From the NCBI GenBank assembly GCA_963070105.1, contig OY718803.1:521501-585500 (forward strand): a stretch of 64,000 bases of DNA. Reading direction: 5' to 3'. Shown here one piece after another: positions 38,052 through 51,628 of the stretch. The position numbers were made by a program, and so were the translations under genes. Origin of the DNA: Litomosoides sigmodontis. Lineage: Eukaryota > Nematoda > Chromadorea > Rhabditida > Onchocercidae. The notes under the pieces were generated by a model. It saw nothing but the letters and a program-made list of their open reading frames with translations, was not told the DNA's origin and searched no databases. Position 1 is the stretch's first letter. Every line of letters begins with the position of its first letter.

Positions 38052-38399
38052 ATGTGGGTGAGATTGAAATGTATGAAACTGAGAAATTCCACGAATATTT
38101 ATTGCTCTGCTAATATTGGCCGATCGGTAATTGCGTACTGCAACGCACGGCGCTTGCACATTTTCTTGCTTCGTTGTGGTAGTAGCGTTGTCTGCCACTG
38201 TCGCGTCAGCACCGCCATCGCCTCTGCCTACTGCGACGAACGTTCGTCGGAGAAATTCCATCCTTCGAGCGAAACCTCCCCCGTCCGTCGACTCGACCCT
38301 ACCCGAGGACAATTCGCTCAAACCAAACCTTCCATTTTCGTGTACCTCTCCCCCTCCTCCTCCTTCTCCTACCTCTCCTCGGTGGTGCAAAGTAAATGA
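38052..38399 (+). other. GC-rich island with a 115-codon open frame, coding status unresolved
   Basis: An ATG-initiated frame of 115 codons (begins MWVRLKCMKLRNS) in a patch much richer in GC than its flanks. Another frame on the plus strand reads as a hydrophobic then proline-rich peptide (CFVVVVALSATVASAPPSP), but has a stop just before it and no ATG. The minus strand is also open. A donor-like AAAGTAAAT lies at the right end. This may be a promoter or 5' noncoding exon, or a small gene. I do not recognise any product. Confidence 0.25.
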
Positions 38400-41300
38400 T
38401 CGCTGAGTTAGCTGCTAAATGCATTTGTACTTTCATTTTTAAACAACAAAAAAAAAGTGAAAATAGCAAGGCGTAATGTAATACTCGAAAAATTATCTAC
38501 CACTTTTGTTTCGGTGTAGCACTAAGCAATCCTTCTCATTCCCATTCGCTCGCAACTTCTGTTCTTTGACATTTTTTAAAGTAAACTGATTTATTTGTTG
38601 CACGTTGAACTGATTGATTTCGTGGAATAATTATGTTGAGAAAATCTCGAAATTCATCTGACTAACTTACACTGTTAATTTATCATGAAATCTCCTTGTG
38701 TGTGTGTGTGCTTAAAAAATATGCATACTTGCTATGTAATTCGTTTTTTTTTTCGTGCTCCCCCTCACCCACCAAAATTCATCACGAGATATTTTTGTTG
38801 CAAACTGGACACATTTCCCTTTAGTGTATCCCAGCATTTCTCCACTAGATTCCTATCAAATTTCAAGATGTGTTTTTTTAAATCACGAATTTAAAATTGA
38901 AATAAGGATTGATGCATCATAATCCTCCCTTCTCACTTCCTCGTTCCATCTTCGCTTCTCCTCCCTCGTTATCACATCGCGTTATCTTCTCTTCTCCGAT
39001 CGGAACATCTGTTGAACGGGAATGCCAATATCGGTCCAAATGATCAGTGCTTTTGGCGTTTCCCACGCCTAACCGTACGGCTGGTTAAACTCCTCATTTT
39101 ACCCCATTTTTATCAACGATGGGAAGATCTGTTGCATTTGACGTTAATTGTTGTAATCGCAAATTTACAATCTTTTTTTCACGTTTTTTTTTTTTGTTCA
39201 ATCGAACATGATAATTAAAGTGAAAAAACAATTCTGTTCATACAATTATCACTGAATTTTTGACTTAGCTGCTATGCTTTAAACATTTGTGAGAAGAAAA
39301 GCAAGTTGAGGATCAGAGATCAACCGTTGTGGTGTTTCGTTATCATCCCAAGTGGCGAAGAAATCTACGCATGTCAAAGCACTTTCCATCCTACGACAAC
39401 TGCGGTAACCTTTGTACTCATATTTGTCGACAACACTTTGACCATCTACACTTCCTCAGTGTAATTTTCACGAAACTTCTTGCCTAGATAAATGTATTTA
39501 CTACACATGTCATATGCCAACAATGACTTTTAGCCTCATACTACTCAGTACGATTAAATTTAAGCATTTTTCATCGATGAATGCATTGATCAGTTTTCAT
39601 TGGTCGTTGGAGCGAGTAAACTAGTGCGATGTTTAATCAGTTCGATAATCAATTTCATCCATAAATTTAAAATTCTTCATATAACAATTTAGGCTTTTCG
39701 AAAATTATTAGTAATTATTTGAAATTAAATATATTTGTGAATTAAGAAAATCGAAGCCATTAGAATGGATCGTAGAAAAGAGTTTTACTGAACTTTTGTC
39801 AAAGGAAATTTTAAATAAACTTATTAGATTTTATTATTTGCACAAATTGGTATCTATTAAAGTTGCACTTCAAATTTTTAATTAATTTATGACATTGGCT
39901 CCTGTCTGTCGAATAAAGTCATAGTCTTCAAGACAGCCATAAATATTTTTCCACTTTTTCACTTGTTTTTCAGGTAATCATTACCTTAAAAAGACAGATG
40001 CTTAGTATTTAGTATTGTGGAGTAGCATCTTTCTGCAAAGGTTAGATTTTAACTTTACAATCGGAAATTTGGTCACTTTTATACGACACGCACTGTTTGA
40101 GGTCGATTGATTCCCTTTGCCAGGAAGTATCAACTAAAAATGCAAAGAGAGAAGGGGGCGAAGAGGTCAACGGACGTTTCGATGAGCAGTAGATTGGTTG
40201 ACCATTGGATATTAATAAGCAATAGGAAAGAGGCAAACAGTTGTGCGGCTCTTACACGCCATTTCTAAATTAAAATAATTTTTTTCTCAAATTTTAAGTT
40301 CATATTTATTTTCCATTTCGTATTACTGTAAAATTTCAAAGTTTTATGATTACAATATAATTAATTAATTTTCCAACTGAATTTCCTTCCCTCTCTCATG
40401 TGGGGATGGAAATGGAAGCAATTCAGAGGTTAAAGGAAATGAAGCGGATGTGAAACGAATGATCGCTTTAAAAAATGAAACATTTCCCTTGTCGTTTATC
40501 ATTGGTTATCAATTTGCTTTGTATTTCACCATAATGTTTAGGTTGAATTTTTCCTTTCAGTACCAACGAAAGCATCCTAAATTACTACGTGTTTTACTTT
40601 CTGATAAATTGATCAAACTTTGATAACGTTCAGAATTGGCGTTGATTAATATATACTTTAATGTTCGTTGGCTTTAAACTGCAATTTCTCACATAAATAA
40701 AAGGCGCAAATAGGCAATGCGCACAAACGATGTTTTTTATTTGCGAAGAATTTTTTCAAAATTATTTTGTCGCAAAAAATCTTTTAGTAATATTTACTCT
40801 TTTTCAATTTAATATTTCGTGAAATTCTCTTTATTTTCATTCTTTTTTCCCAAATGCACAATTCTTATAACTTCAGCACTATTATTTGATCGAAAAATAT
40901 CTGATTGACTAATCGATTGTCTGATCGATTTATTCATTGATTGGCAATAGCAAATGTAAAGGGAAAAGTGCTCGAAGGTCATCTGACATCTTAGTGATGT
41001 CAACCAGCAGCAAATTAGTGGTGCTAATTAAAGCAATTAATTAGTGTCCTTCTAGTTTTCTCCCAGGCAGAAGGCAGAGAAGTGCCGTCTTCTAAACTGC
41101 ACCGCTCTCCTTCATTTGGGGGTGTTCCGAGGGGCGCCGGCTGGGAGCGCTTGAAATAGACGATGACACACACAAATCTCTCTCCAGGCCTTTCTACTCC
41201 TTCATTTCCGTATAATTTTATGCAAATAGACCTTTTGCATCGTTTGTTAGACTGCCTGAAGGATATGTGCATGTGTGGATGGATTATTGGTTAGGCGTAG

Positions 41301-42577
41301 CTGTCGACGTGAATTTAAATTCGTCGTGGCAGATAAACAGATATTGTTGTGCAACGAACAGATAGAGGATGTTTGAACGAGTACAGTCATACGTATAGCA
41401 AGTAGGACTTTTTACGTTTAATCGTCTGTTCAGCTCAGCCGTAAGCCAAGGTCTTAGAATAAGGAAAAAGGGAAAAGCAAAACTGACAGTTATTTTTTTG
41501 GAAAAGAAAAAGAGGAGCTTGTTATTTTGCTGCTTTTTGCATCATCCTTTTTATTTCAGTCTACATTTGTTAAAGAAAAACGAAAAGAATAAAACAACAA
41601 AAAAAAATGAAATTAACGAAAATTTTAAAAAATTTACAATTGAAAAAAAAACTCGAAGTTGTAAGTTTGTTTGAACAACAGAACTTTTGATAACATCAAC
41701 CACTAATAAAATACCATCAAGTTTTCTCACCAAATATTTCTTCACTTTTATTTTCACAGACTAAAATTCAAGTCTTCTAAAAGGAGCAAAGATTCCGTTC
41801 CCTACGCTACGACTGTTTCATTGAAATTTTTAATTTTTATTATATATATGGACTTTCAGAAGAAGAGACTTGTTTTCTTTGCTTAAAATGACGTAACAAA
41901 ATTTTCAACACTTATTTTTTTCTTTTTTTACGTTTTATTCAACAATTGTTTAAAATTCTTCCTATAAAAATGTTGCAATTTTAAATCGATTATTTAAATT
42001 AATGAATCTGTAATAGCTAGCTAATAATGTTTTGCTGATTTTATTTTATTCGATATTTTCCCCATTTTTTCATGCATTCAATAGATTTTACACAATTTTT
42101 TATAAGCGGAGTTTTTTTAATTTAAATAAAAACTGAAAAAAAACTTTTTTGTTGTTAAAAATTAATTTTTCATTACGACCATTGTTTTCTTTTGCCTTTC
42201 CTCCCATCATTGTTCTCTTCCCCTTCTTCCTCTTTCCCTCTCTCTCTCTCAGTCTCTCTCTTTCTATGCTTATTTTCTCCTTAATTTCACATCACCAATT
42301 TCGAAAATAAAGGTAACAAAAAATTATCAAATTGTTTGATTTTGTTTTTCCCCTATTCTTCTCCCTCTCTCTATCTTTGTCTTCCTCTCAGTCTTCTCTC
42401 GTGCTACTCTGCTATATTTTTAATTGCTTCCTAATTCAAACGAAAAAATTGTTTTAAAGAGAAAAAAGAGGAAGGCATTGACAAATAAAACATTCATTCC
42501 GTCCTCTTTTTTTGTTCAAAAAAAAACATTCGTTTTTTGTTTTTTTTTCAGTTAATTTACCTTATTTCTTCTAAAAC

Positions 42578-42864
<287 letters not shown>

Positions 42865-45800
42865 GGTTTAAGCGTAAATGTTTGCGTATGTGAGAATGCG
42901 AGCTTTTATCGAGTTGAGTTAGGGCTGGCGCAGTAGCGGTGTTTTTTTTTCCTTCATTTAGGAGAATTGGCCAAAAGCTTTTTCTCTGTTGACGACAGGC
43001 CCAGAAAATTTTCCCATTCATCTTTTCACCGAAAACAACTGACACACTCTTCTCTTCCATAAACCCTCAGATTTTAATGAAACACACACACACACACACA
43101 CACACACACGACAACAGCGACATATTCGATCGTAAAACGCACCGGTAGGAGTGAAAGGAATTTTTCTAAAAATGCATAAATTTCGGTTAAATTAACAAAA
43201 AGTTATCTTTTCTCCTCTGTTCCTTTAATTGCAACCTACGATCTTCTGTGTTGTAACAAAAATTTAATGTGAATCGTTTGCGCATATAAGAGATAAACGT
43301 CGATCAACTTGTTATCTCTAACCCACTGATTCACTTCACCCTTCTCTCACAGTATTTGTGCTGCTGCTAATTTAAGTTAATCATTTCCGATTCCCAGTTG
43401 ATCATTCCCGATGAGCGATACATTTCAGGCCATTTTTCAAACTAGTTTTTCTTTGACCTTTTGTTTTACCTTTCTTTTTTTCACTTAACTATCATCCATT
43501 CTGTCAAAAAAAAGACCCAGAATTTAATTACGCCTCCTTATCACACTGTCTCTGTAATTGCCATCATTACAAATATCACTCAGATGGAAGGGAAGCATTT
43601 CATTTTTATTTCTTTCATCGCCCTCTCTTTACTTTATTTTAATTTATTATGCAGCCTTGCCTAACTCTACCTCATTCTATCTAATCCCAACACCTTCTAC
43701 CGCATCTTTCCTTTCTCATTTACTTATTCACTCTTCCCACGGTCCATTTTCTTCTCACCTTAATTACAAAGTATCTCTCTCACAGAGAATTATTTTATTG
43801 CTCTCTCATCCAACTTATATTTCAATGAGTAAAATTAGGTAGGTATTACGTTAAATTACATAAATTCCAAGATGCTTCAATTGCTAGCTTCCAGGAAATC
43901 GCGCAGTAACTGTCAATAAAAAACCGTGAAATGTTATTTACGTTTCAGTGAAAGTTAAATTTCTACAACGAATGGAGTGGAAGACAAATATTTGATAATG
44001 GCGCTTTCTGATAAAATAAAAGTTTCCCGTCCTCCCTTCATATAAATTGAAAAACGTTTAATTAAGTTAATTACATGGTGCAAATCATGATGTAACAACT
44101 CAAACATTTCCTGCAAATTCCACCACACATAGGTTCTTTTCCATTTCCACCACTACGGGAATGACTAAGTTATCCTCTAAATTCCAATTCAATAGTAATT
44201 CGTAATTGTAGTAAAGTAAGCTGTGCGCTTTCTGCCATAAAGAATTGTTGTAAAAATGAAGCAAATAGGAAGAGAATCTTTACGGTCATTGTTTGGTATT
44301 TTTTCTTTCAACGAAATCTAACTCTTAAATTAAACTCTTAAATAAATCGTTGAACGCGTTAGTTTTGATGCAATGAAATAGCTAATATTTCTCCGTTCCT
44401 TCCTTCTTCCTCCTCCTCCTTTCTTCCGCTTCATTCGAAATACTATGAAGAATTGCATTAATACCTTTGAAATGAGTATTCACCGGAATTTAATATTCAT
44501 TTCTGATATCGCTCAGTGGAGAACATCATACCGATCGAGTGCTCGTAGCAGCGGAATGTTCTGATGGAGAAGGGAAGTTCAAATTCGATTTTTGATGCGT
44601 CTTATCATCGATACTTTTTTTTTGCGCGGAGGGAGGGGAGCGATTGGTTCTTGGAGATATCAGAAGGAGGAAGATGAAAAAAGATTGATGATGATTAATG
44701 GGATCGAATGAAAAGATGTAAATGATAACTATCTTAGTTGGAGAGATTGGATGATTACGGATTAGAGGAGGGGGGGGGGAGGGGAGAGTGGATTGAAGGG
44801 TTAAATTCAATGTTATAGGGGTGGATAAATGAATGAAGGAGTGGAGTACACTGAGATTAAAATTAAATATATCAAAAAAAAACTTCAAGTAAACCATATT
44901 AAAAGAAATTTGTAAACCATTTCCTGTCTGTCGTTGCATTTCGCCATTTCCTTTATTCGATAATTTCACATTCACAACTATTTCAATAAAAATTATTCAT
45001 AACTGTGAATTACATTTTTCCAATTATCAACGAATTACATTTTTCCAAAAAATCGAATTTGTAGAGTGTAAAATATTTAAATTTCCTATGACAAGAACAA
45101 ATTAAAACATTGTAGGCATATTACAGCAATGTGGACACGAAATACTAAATTTTAATTTAAAAGAGCTTTGAACAGCATAAATTGAAAAGCAAAAGGGGAT
45201 GGAAAATTGAGATATGCGCATGCACTTAAAAAGCCATCTTTCAAACTGTGAAATTCAGTTGTTTTTTTAATTTCTTCCATAGAGACAGCTAACGACATCA
45301 GAAATACAACGATAATAAAACAATATTAATAATAACATTAGTTGTGACTAGAAGTGAAAGAATGGAATAGTAATTGTGTTATTAGGGAAAGGCGAATTTC
45401 GATCTTTAATTCAATTTGCATTACCATGCAAGCTTGTTGAATTTTTCGTTTTCGTTCATATTATAAAATTTCTTACAATCGAATAATTGTTATAAATGAA
45501 GTGAAATTAAAATTTCCTCTTCACGGCACTGCAAGTGCTCATGATGACTCACTAAAAGTGTCGCTTCAAATGAATTCAATTTTTGTGAAATTTTTGTTAC
45601 AGTATTTCATCAATTAAATATGACATCATACGATGGATTGACTATTAAGCATGGTGTTTATACATTAGCAGTGTGATGTTAAGCCTTCTCACCAAGTATC
45701 AAGTGGTACGACACTTCGATGATATAGTTAGAAGTGCAAATTTGAAGTGATCATTTCATTTCTTATTTTGTAAACGAAGAAAAATTCAAATTATCATTTT

Positions 45801-47480
45801 TCCCTTAAATTTAATTTGTTTCTTTCTATAGCAAAAGTCAAATGCTAATATTTCTCCCAAGAATTCGTTTCTCACATTGGAGCAGTTTAAAAACGACCTT
45901 ACACACTGTTCGATTCATTTCAGTTTAATCTCTTTCACGTTAATAACGTCTTGTTGCACAGGTAACAACATCATCGATACAATGGCTTGAACAGCATCTA
46001 TTTCATCAGACAGATGCAAATTAGAATCTCTCTTCCCCTGTCTCTCTCTCTCTCTCTCAAAAGGAAATCATTTCTAACGCTTATTTCTTCATCAAATATG
46101 ATATGATAATCAGATATCGGTTGATCAGTCGATTGAATCGACCGATCAAATTTATCAATTCATCAAAACGAGCGCATTTCTCGCGATCTTCGAGTGAAGG
46201 AGACGAGAGGAGGAAGAAGGGAGGAAAGGATGCTAGCATGAAAATTTGTACTTTTTGAATGAGAAAACTTTTGTCCGCGGCACATACACACTTCTCAGTA
46301 CGTTCCTCTGCACTGCTTTACTTCCCCGCCCGAGCCCTCTCCCGGCGTCCTCCCCGATGCCCCCTTCTCTCCCCCGCACCGCTCCCATCGCTTGAATGGG
46401 AGAAGTAAATTTAAGACAAAATTTCATGCCACCACTTTCCTTTTTTCCACACTGTCAGTCAGTACAATGCTTTTCTTCATCCTTGCTGTTTACACAATCA
46501 TCCGTCCGTTCCTCTCTTCCCATCCATTCCTCCTTCTCCTCTCTTCCACTTCCCCTACGCTACGATAATTTTGTTAAATAATCGACGAAAAAACTAACGA
46601 AGGACTTTCTTCCTACTTCCCATCTCGTCCCTTCTCTCTTCTTCCCATCGAATTTGCCCACATCGCTTTCTTCACTTATTGAATAGTTTAACTAAGAAAT
46701 TACTAGTAAACAAAGGATGGGACGGTGAAAAATTTCCGCTGGACAGATAGTCCAAGGAGAGGAGGAGGAATTACGTTAATTTCCACCCTCTCATGCTGTC
46801 CCTTCCCTTCAGTCCTCAATTGAAGTTTAGCGGAAAGGAGGTGAGTGGTAGGCGAAAATATTTTTCTACCAAAAAGTTTAACATTTCTCGAAGGCTTCTC
46901 TGCTCGTTCGTTGCAAAATGACATACACAACCGTTTCGTTTTTCCTTTTTCGCTCAATTCCTCTCTGAAAGGAGTGAAGTAGACGAATTGAGCGGCTCGC
47001 ACATCACTGCTATGCCAACCCAATTCGTTACTTCAGTTCCTGCCAGTTCACATCAGAAATTAAAATTAAAAGAAATCTCTTCGTCTTCTTTTCTTCGTCA
47101 CTCCAAATATCATCATTCATTAATTTATTTCTTTGTGAAAACAAATTTCTCTCTTGCAAAATACTCCTAGTCACTCCGTTCCATTCCGTCTACTTCACAT
47201 GTCATTTTCATGACCGATTTATGGTGAGCGGTGCCTTTTCAGTTCTTATTTCAATCATCTCACCTCTCCGCAACAATCGATATTACTAATTCTTACAGAT
47301 ATAGCTGCTTGCTCCGACAGACACTGTAAATTTTTCATGAAATTACTAGTTATTTTTAAAATTTACAAGCCAACGATAATCATACCGCTCATTGCTACTG
47401 ACACACCGCTTGTATTATTAAGCTTTGCTCTCTTCAACTCTTTCCTCTCAAAATTCAATTCTCTCACTTTATGGCCCATA

Positions 47481-47481
<1 letters not shown>

Positions 47482-47511
<30 letters not shown>
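47482..47511. repeat. (GT)n microsatellite
   Basis: About 15 GT units. Related TG-rich but interrupted tracts occur at 48165-48470, 49110-49180 and 52107-52165. Confidence 0.9.
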
Positions 47512-47515
<4 letters not shown>

Positions 47516-50000
47516 CATAGGTGTGGCGGATCTATCGGGACGTTATAAGTTCTTTAGGGAAACTTTAACGGATAGCACCCTTACTTGATGCACGGGCTGA
47601 CGTCGTATCACATCATTAATGCGATGTTATGAATGTCACACACACGTACACACATCCAAGACTGATACGTAGTTGGCGTGAGTCATCACCATTACGCCTA
47701 TCATGACTGACTTATCAGCAGTTATAAGTTAACCGAGATAGTTGTGATGTCCCTGTGCACGCTGCTGTCGCACTGTCACTGTCATCAATACCATCAGTAC
47801 TGCCATCACTCGTTTTCCCTGATCACCGTAAGCGTTAGCTTATTGATTCCTCCCCGTGATTTCATCTCACTTCTCATTTGAATATTAATAAATTTTCCAT
47901 CACTTCATTTTTTTAAAATATTCTCTTAAAGCGTCTCGTCCGGTTAAATGCACAAAATTCGCTTCATTCGATGACAGGAAACATTTCCGGAGTATTTCCC
48001 GGAATTCCCCCACCCTTTCTCTCTCTCTCTCTCCTCTCTCCACCCCTCCCCCCACTATCTCCACAACCCAACACGCCGCCCATCGAATAGTTCAAATCGA
48101 TCGTAGAATGCCTACTGCTTGCTTTGTGAGTCAGGCAGCCTTAGCCGCACGCACTATCTCCTTACACACATGTGTATGTGTATGTGAGCGTATGTACACG
48201 TGTACAAGTAGACGTATGTCAAAATGTCGATATGTGTGTGTGTGTGTGTGTGTGCGTGTTGAACATATTTGCACGTCATCGTGTGCATATTTGGTTGTGC
48301 GTGTGTGGATGTGCGTAATGGATGTGTGTACGTAAGTTTACATGTGCGTGAGCCTTTGTGTGTGACTATGTTGTGCACACATGTTAGATTGAATGTGCAC
48401 GCGAACGTATGCATACGTGCACTTGTACGTGTACGTGCATGTGTGTGTGTATGTGGCAGCTGGATGTATGTGAGTGCGCACCGACGTTCAGGTAACGAAG
48501 AAGGTGGTGCTATCACCGACCGTCTACAACCGGTTATCGACCTTTCCTTTCATCTGTTTATACCACCTTCTCTCCATCTTTCTAGCTGTCTCTGTCCGTC
48601 TGCCTGTCTGCTAGTGTGTGCCTCCGCCCGTCCGCTACTGTCTGGCCAGTTGGTTGATTGGCTGGTCGGTTGGTTGGCTGACAGAACGTAGTGGGCCCGG
48701 CCCGTTTGGATCCACTACATTACAACTGGGTTGTGTGTACGTACGTATGTGCATGTGTACGTGTGTTTGTCACGCACATATATATTTATATATTGTATAT
48801 ACACGTATATACACTATACATGTTTTCCTCAATGGCAGTGTTTCCCGAGGAATATTAGAATGATTACATTCAGTAATGGGCATGATTTTGTGAAAGTTAT
48901 TTTTTTCTCAACAAAACTGTAAAGTGGCGGTGATCGCTGGAATACAGTGGCGGAGGGGTTCGGATACTGAAGGGATTTCTCTCGCGTTGCCCGCATCCAA
49001 CTTTATCTAATTCTTTCGCGGTGAGGAGCGCTCAAATTAGTTATCCGGCAATGTCACGAGTTACCTGATTATTATTATTCTTTTCCATCAACTCATCTCT
49101 CTTGTTTGTGTATGTGTATATGTATGTATGTATGTGTACGTGTGCATGTATGCGTGCGTGTGCGTGTGCGTGCTAGTGTTTGTTGTGCTTCTTGATTTGT
49201 TGTACCCATTATATCATATGCTTGCGCGAATGACGAACGAAATTGCTTTTTACCAAGAAATAATAAACATCAAAGGCTGCAAATAATCAATAGCAGAGAG
49301 TGATTTTTTATTTCTTTCGAGTGAGAGCAGTAATGAGAAATCGAAAAACACTTTTGTTTATTTTACGGGGCGTCGTTGTATTTATCACTTTTAATTGTCT
49401 CTCCGTGATGGTTATCCGGGCAAGTTGATTTGCGCTATCACTCATAAACCATCTGATAGCACCTGATCATTTTCATATCGGAGGATTTCGTTTCCACGAT
49501 ATGGCACACTGAAAGAAGTGTATAAATTTAATATTTAATCGAATATTACTCATTCATTTTTGCTCACTTTCACAGATTAAGCAGTAAATTGATGAATGAA
49601 AGAGAGTGTGAGTGAGTGAGAATTCCTTTTAGAGATGATAAAAAAGAACCAATTTTAGATTCATTTAGATTTTTTTCGAAAAATCATAAACAAATTGGGT
49701 TATTGAATTTTATGTGTGCAATTCATATTCCGTGTTCGAGCATGGGAGAACTGGGAAGTTTTTTTTTAAGTGTAAAAGGATTACTTTGAACGTAGTCTTA
49801 AAATGTAAAGATATGAATTGTATTATCAATGTCGTGTCGTCATCATTTATTATTATCGTTGTTGTTTCGTTACCTCTGTTTTCCCTGTAAACAGCCGAAA
49901 TTAACTGAATGCCATTGATTACACGTATTGTTTCCAGATTCTAACGAACAAGCCAATTACGTGGATAGGAGAAAAACTTTGATAGTTAAAGCGACAAATT

Positions 50001-51628
50001 ATGGAAAATCAACAGCAGACAACTACACTGTGCCGCGCGGGTTGTGGTTTCTTCGGTTCGCCTTCCACTGAAGGTTTATGTTCAAAATGTTACAAGGATT
50101 ATGTGAAACGTAAGCAGGATACTACCGCTCGTGTAAGTCCGCCGTTACCAGCTGTGGTTAGCTCGGGTGCCAATACAGCTACAGCCACATCAAGTGTTGT
50201 TAGTAATACAACGTGTAATGCTGACAATACCACTGCCACTTCGTCGACGGTTATTATTGCTGAAAAGCTTAGGGAGGTGAGTGCCTCTTTTGCAAAACTT
50301 ATTTAAGTGGATTCGATTCCGAAAATTCGGATTTGGAATATTTCGTTGAGCAGATTACCGCTTTTTTAGTAGTAAAAGTTCAGGAGAGAAGGAATATGCT
50401 AATGAATTAGATTGCGAAATATTTCTGATTCATTGATGTTTAGGATTTCGTCATTTATATTCCCTGGTATTACTTGCTGTAACCTTATGAATTTATCCAC
50501 TGAGAATGCGTGTCATATTTTTATGACTGTTTACAAAGCAGATTGAAGCTTATCATCAGTCAAGTTACAGTTTCAGAATAGGTGTCTATTAATGAAATAG
50601 ATTAGTTTTTGGTTGTTGAGGGTTTTTGTCAAGGCATTAATTTTAGGTTTCCTGTTCTCAGGCTGCTAAATCCTCCGAAGACATGACTGCCCAGTTAGAA
50701 TCAGTAGCAGCGGCTGTGGAAGCAGCGGGTGGTATTACAGCATCATCATCCGGCACATGCTCCGATGTTCTTTCCACATCTAGGTTTGATTTTTTGTGTG
50801 AACTGTGAATTTGTTGAAATTAGGCGATTGTGACATCGTAGATTGGTTTTTCGGAACTATTTAATGCCCATGGAAGTAGGCTTGGAGTTTTGCATTAAAA
50901 TTGTTCAAATTTCGGCGATAATGTCGAATTAAATTCAGTGATGTATTATAGTATATAACCATTCACAAAATAGATTGCAAAGCATGGGTGGTTTTTGGTC
51001 TTCATACAATCACTCATGATACATTTCAGCTGTGTAGTAAGCCTTGATGCCGCTGCAACTCCCGGTTCAGCTACTTTGGGTACCGAAGGTCAACCGGTTC
51101 CGAAGAAAGCCAATCGTTGTCATGTTTGTAAAAAGCGTGTCGGCCTTACTGGTAAGTATTGCCAAAGCATTCAAAATTCATTTCTCATTTCCCTAGTTTT
51201 TTGATTGTTGGCTTTGTGCTTGTTAAATGGTTGCTTTATTTAATGAAGTAAGAGCAAAAAAAAGAACACAGGGGAACGAGCCTTACACTTTGCTCTGAGA
51301 TGGGCACTTCGGAGAATGGAGTGCATTTTTTTAACCTGTAATAACAGTGGGCAATTAGGGAAAAGTCCTCGATGAGAAAAACATGGCCCTTCAAGTGCTC
51401 ATCAGGTCAGTATTAACCGTAGAATTTTCACGAACGATTTTTTGTAGTCATAAGCAATAAAAAATCATGCAAATTATAGGTTTTGTCTGCCGTTGTGGTG
51501 GCTTATACTGTGGTGAGCATCGTTACGATACGGCACATGGTTGTTCTTTTGATTACAAAACAATGGAGAGAGAAGAAATTCGTAAAAATAATCCGGTGAT
51601 TGTCTCAGAAAAAATCCAGCGGATTTAG
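50001..51628 (+). CDS. A20/AN1-type zinc-finger protein (ZFAND5/6 family)
   Basis: Four in-phase exons: 50001-50276, 50662-50783, 51030-51151, 51480-51628; 222 aa, the usual size for ZFAND5/6. An N-terminal A20 finger follows the first residues: CRAGCGFFGSPSTEGLCSKC (C-x3-C-x11-C-x2-C), which binds ubiquitin in the family. The middle is Ser/Thr/Ala-rich and low-complexity. A C-terminal AN1 finger spans exons 3-4: CHVCKKRVGLTGF then CRCGGLYCGEHRYDTAHGCS, with the expected Cys/His ligands. The family links ubiquitin chains to the proteasome and to stress or inflammatory signalling. The start is the first ATG after an acceptor at 49938 and gives the A20 finger its usual N-terminal position. It stands alone, with long gene-free DNA on the 5' side. 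Confidence 0.95.

Noticed and set aside
48108..48863. Open frames up to 140 codons rich in Cys, Val, Arg and His
   Set aside because: They are derived from TG/CG-rich low-complexity sequence on both strands with no homology.
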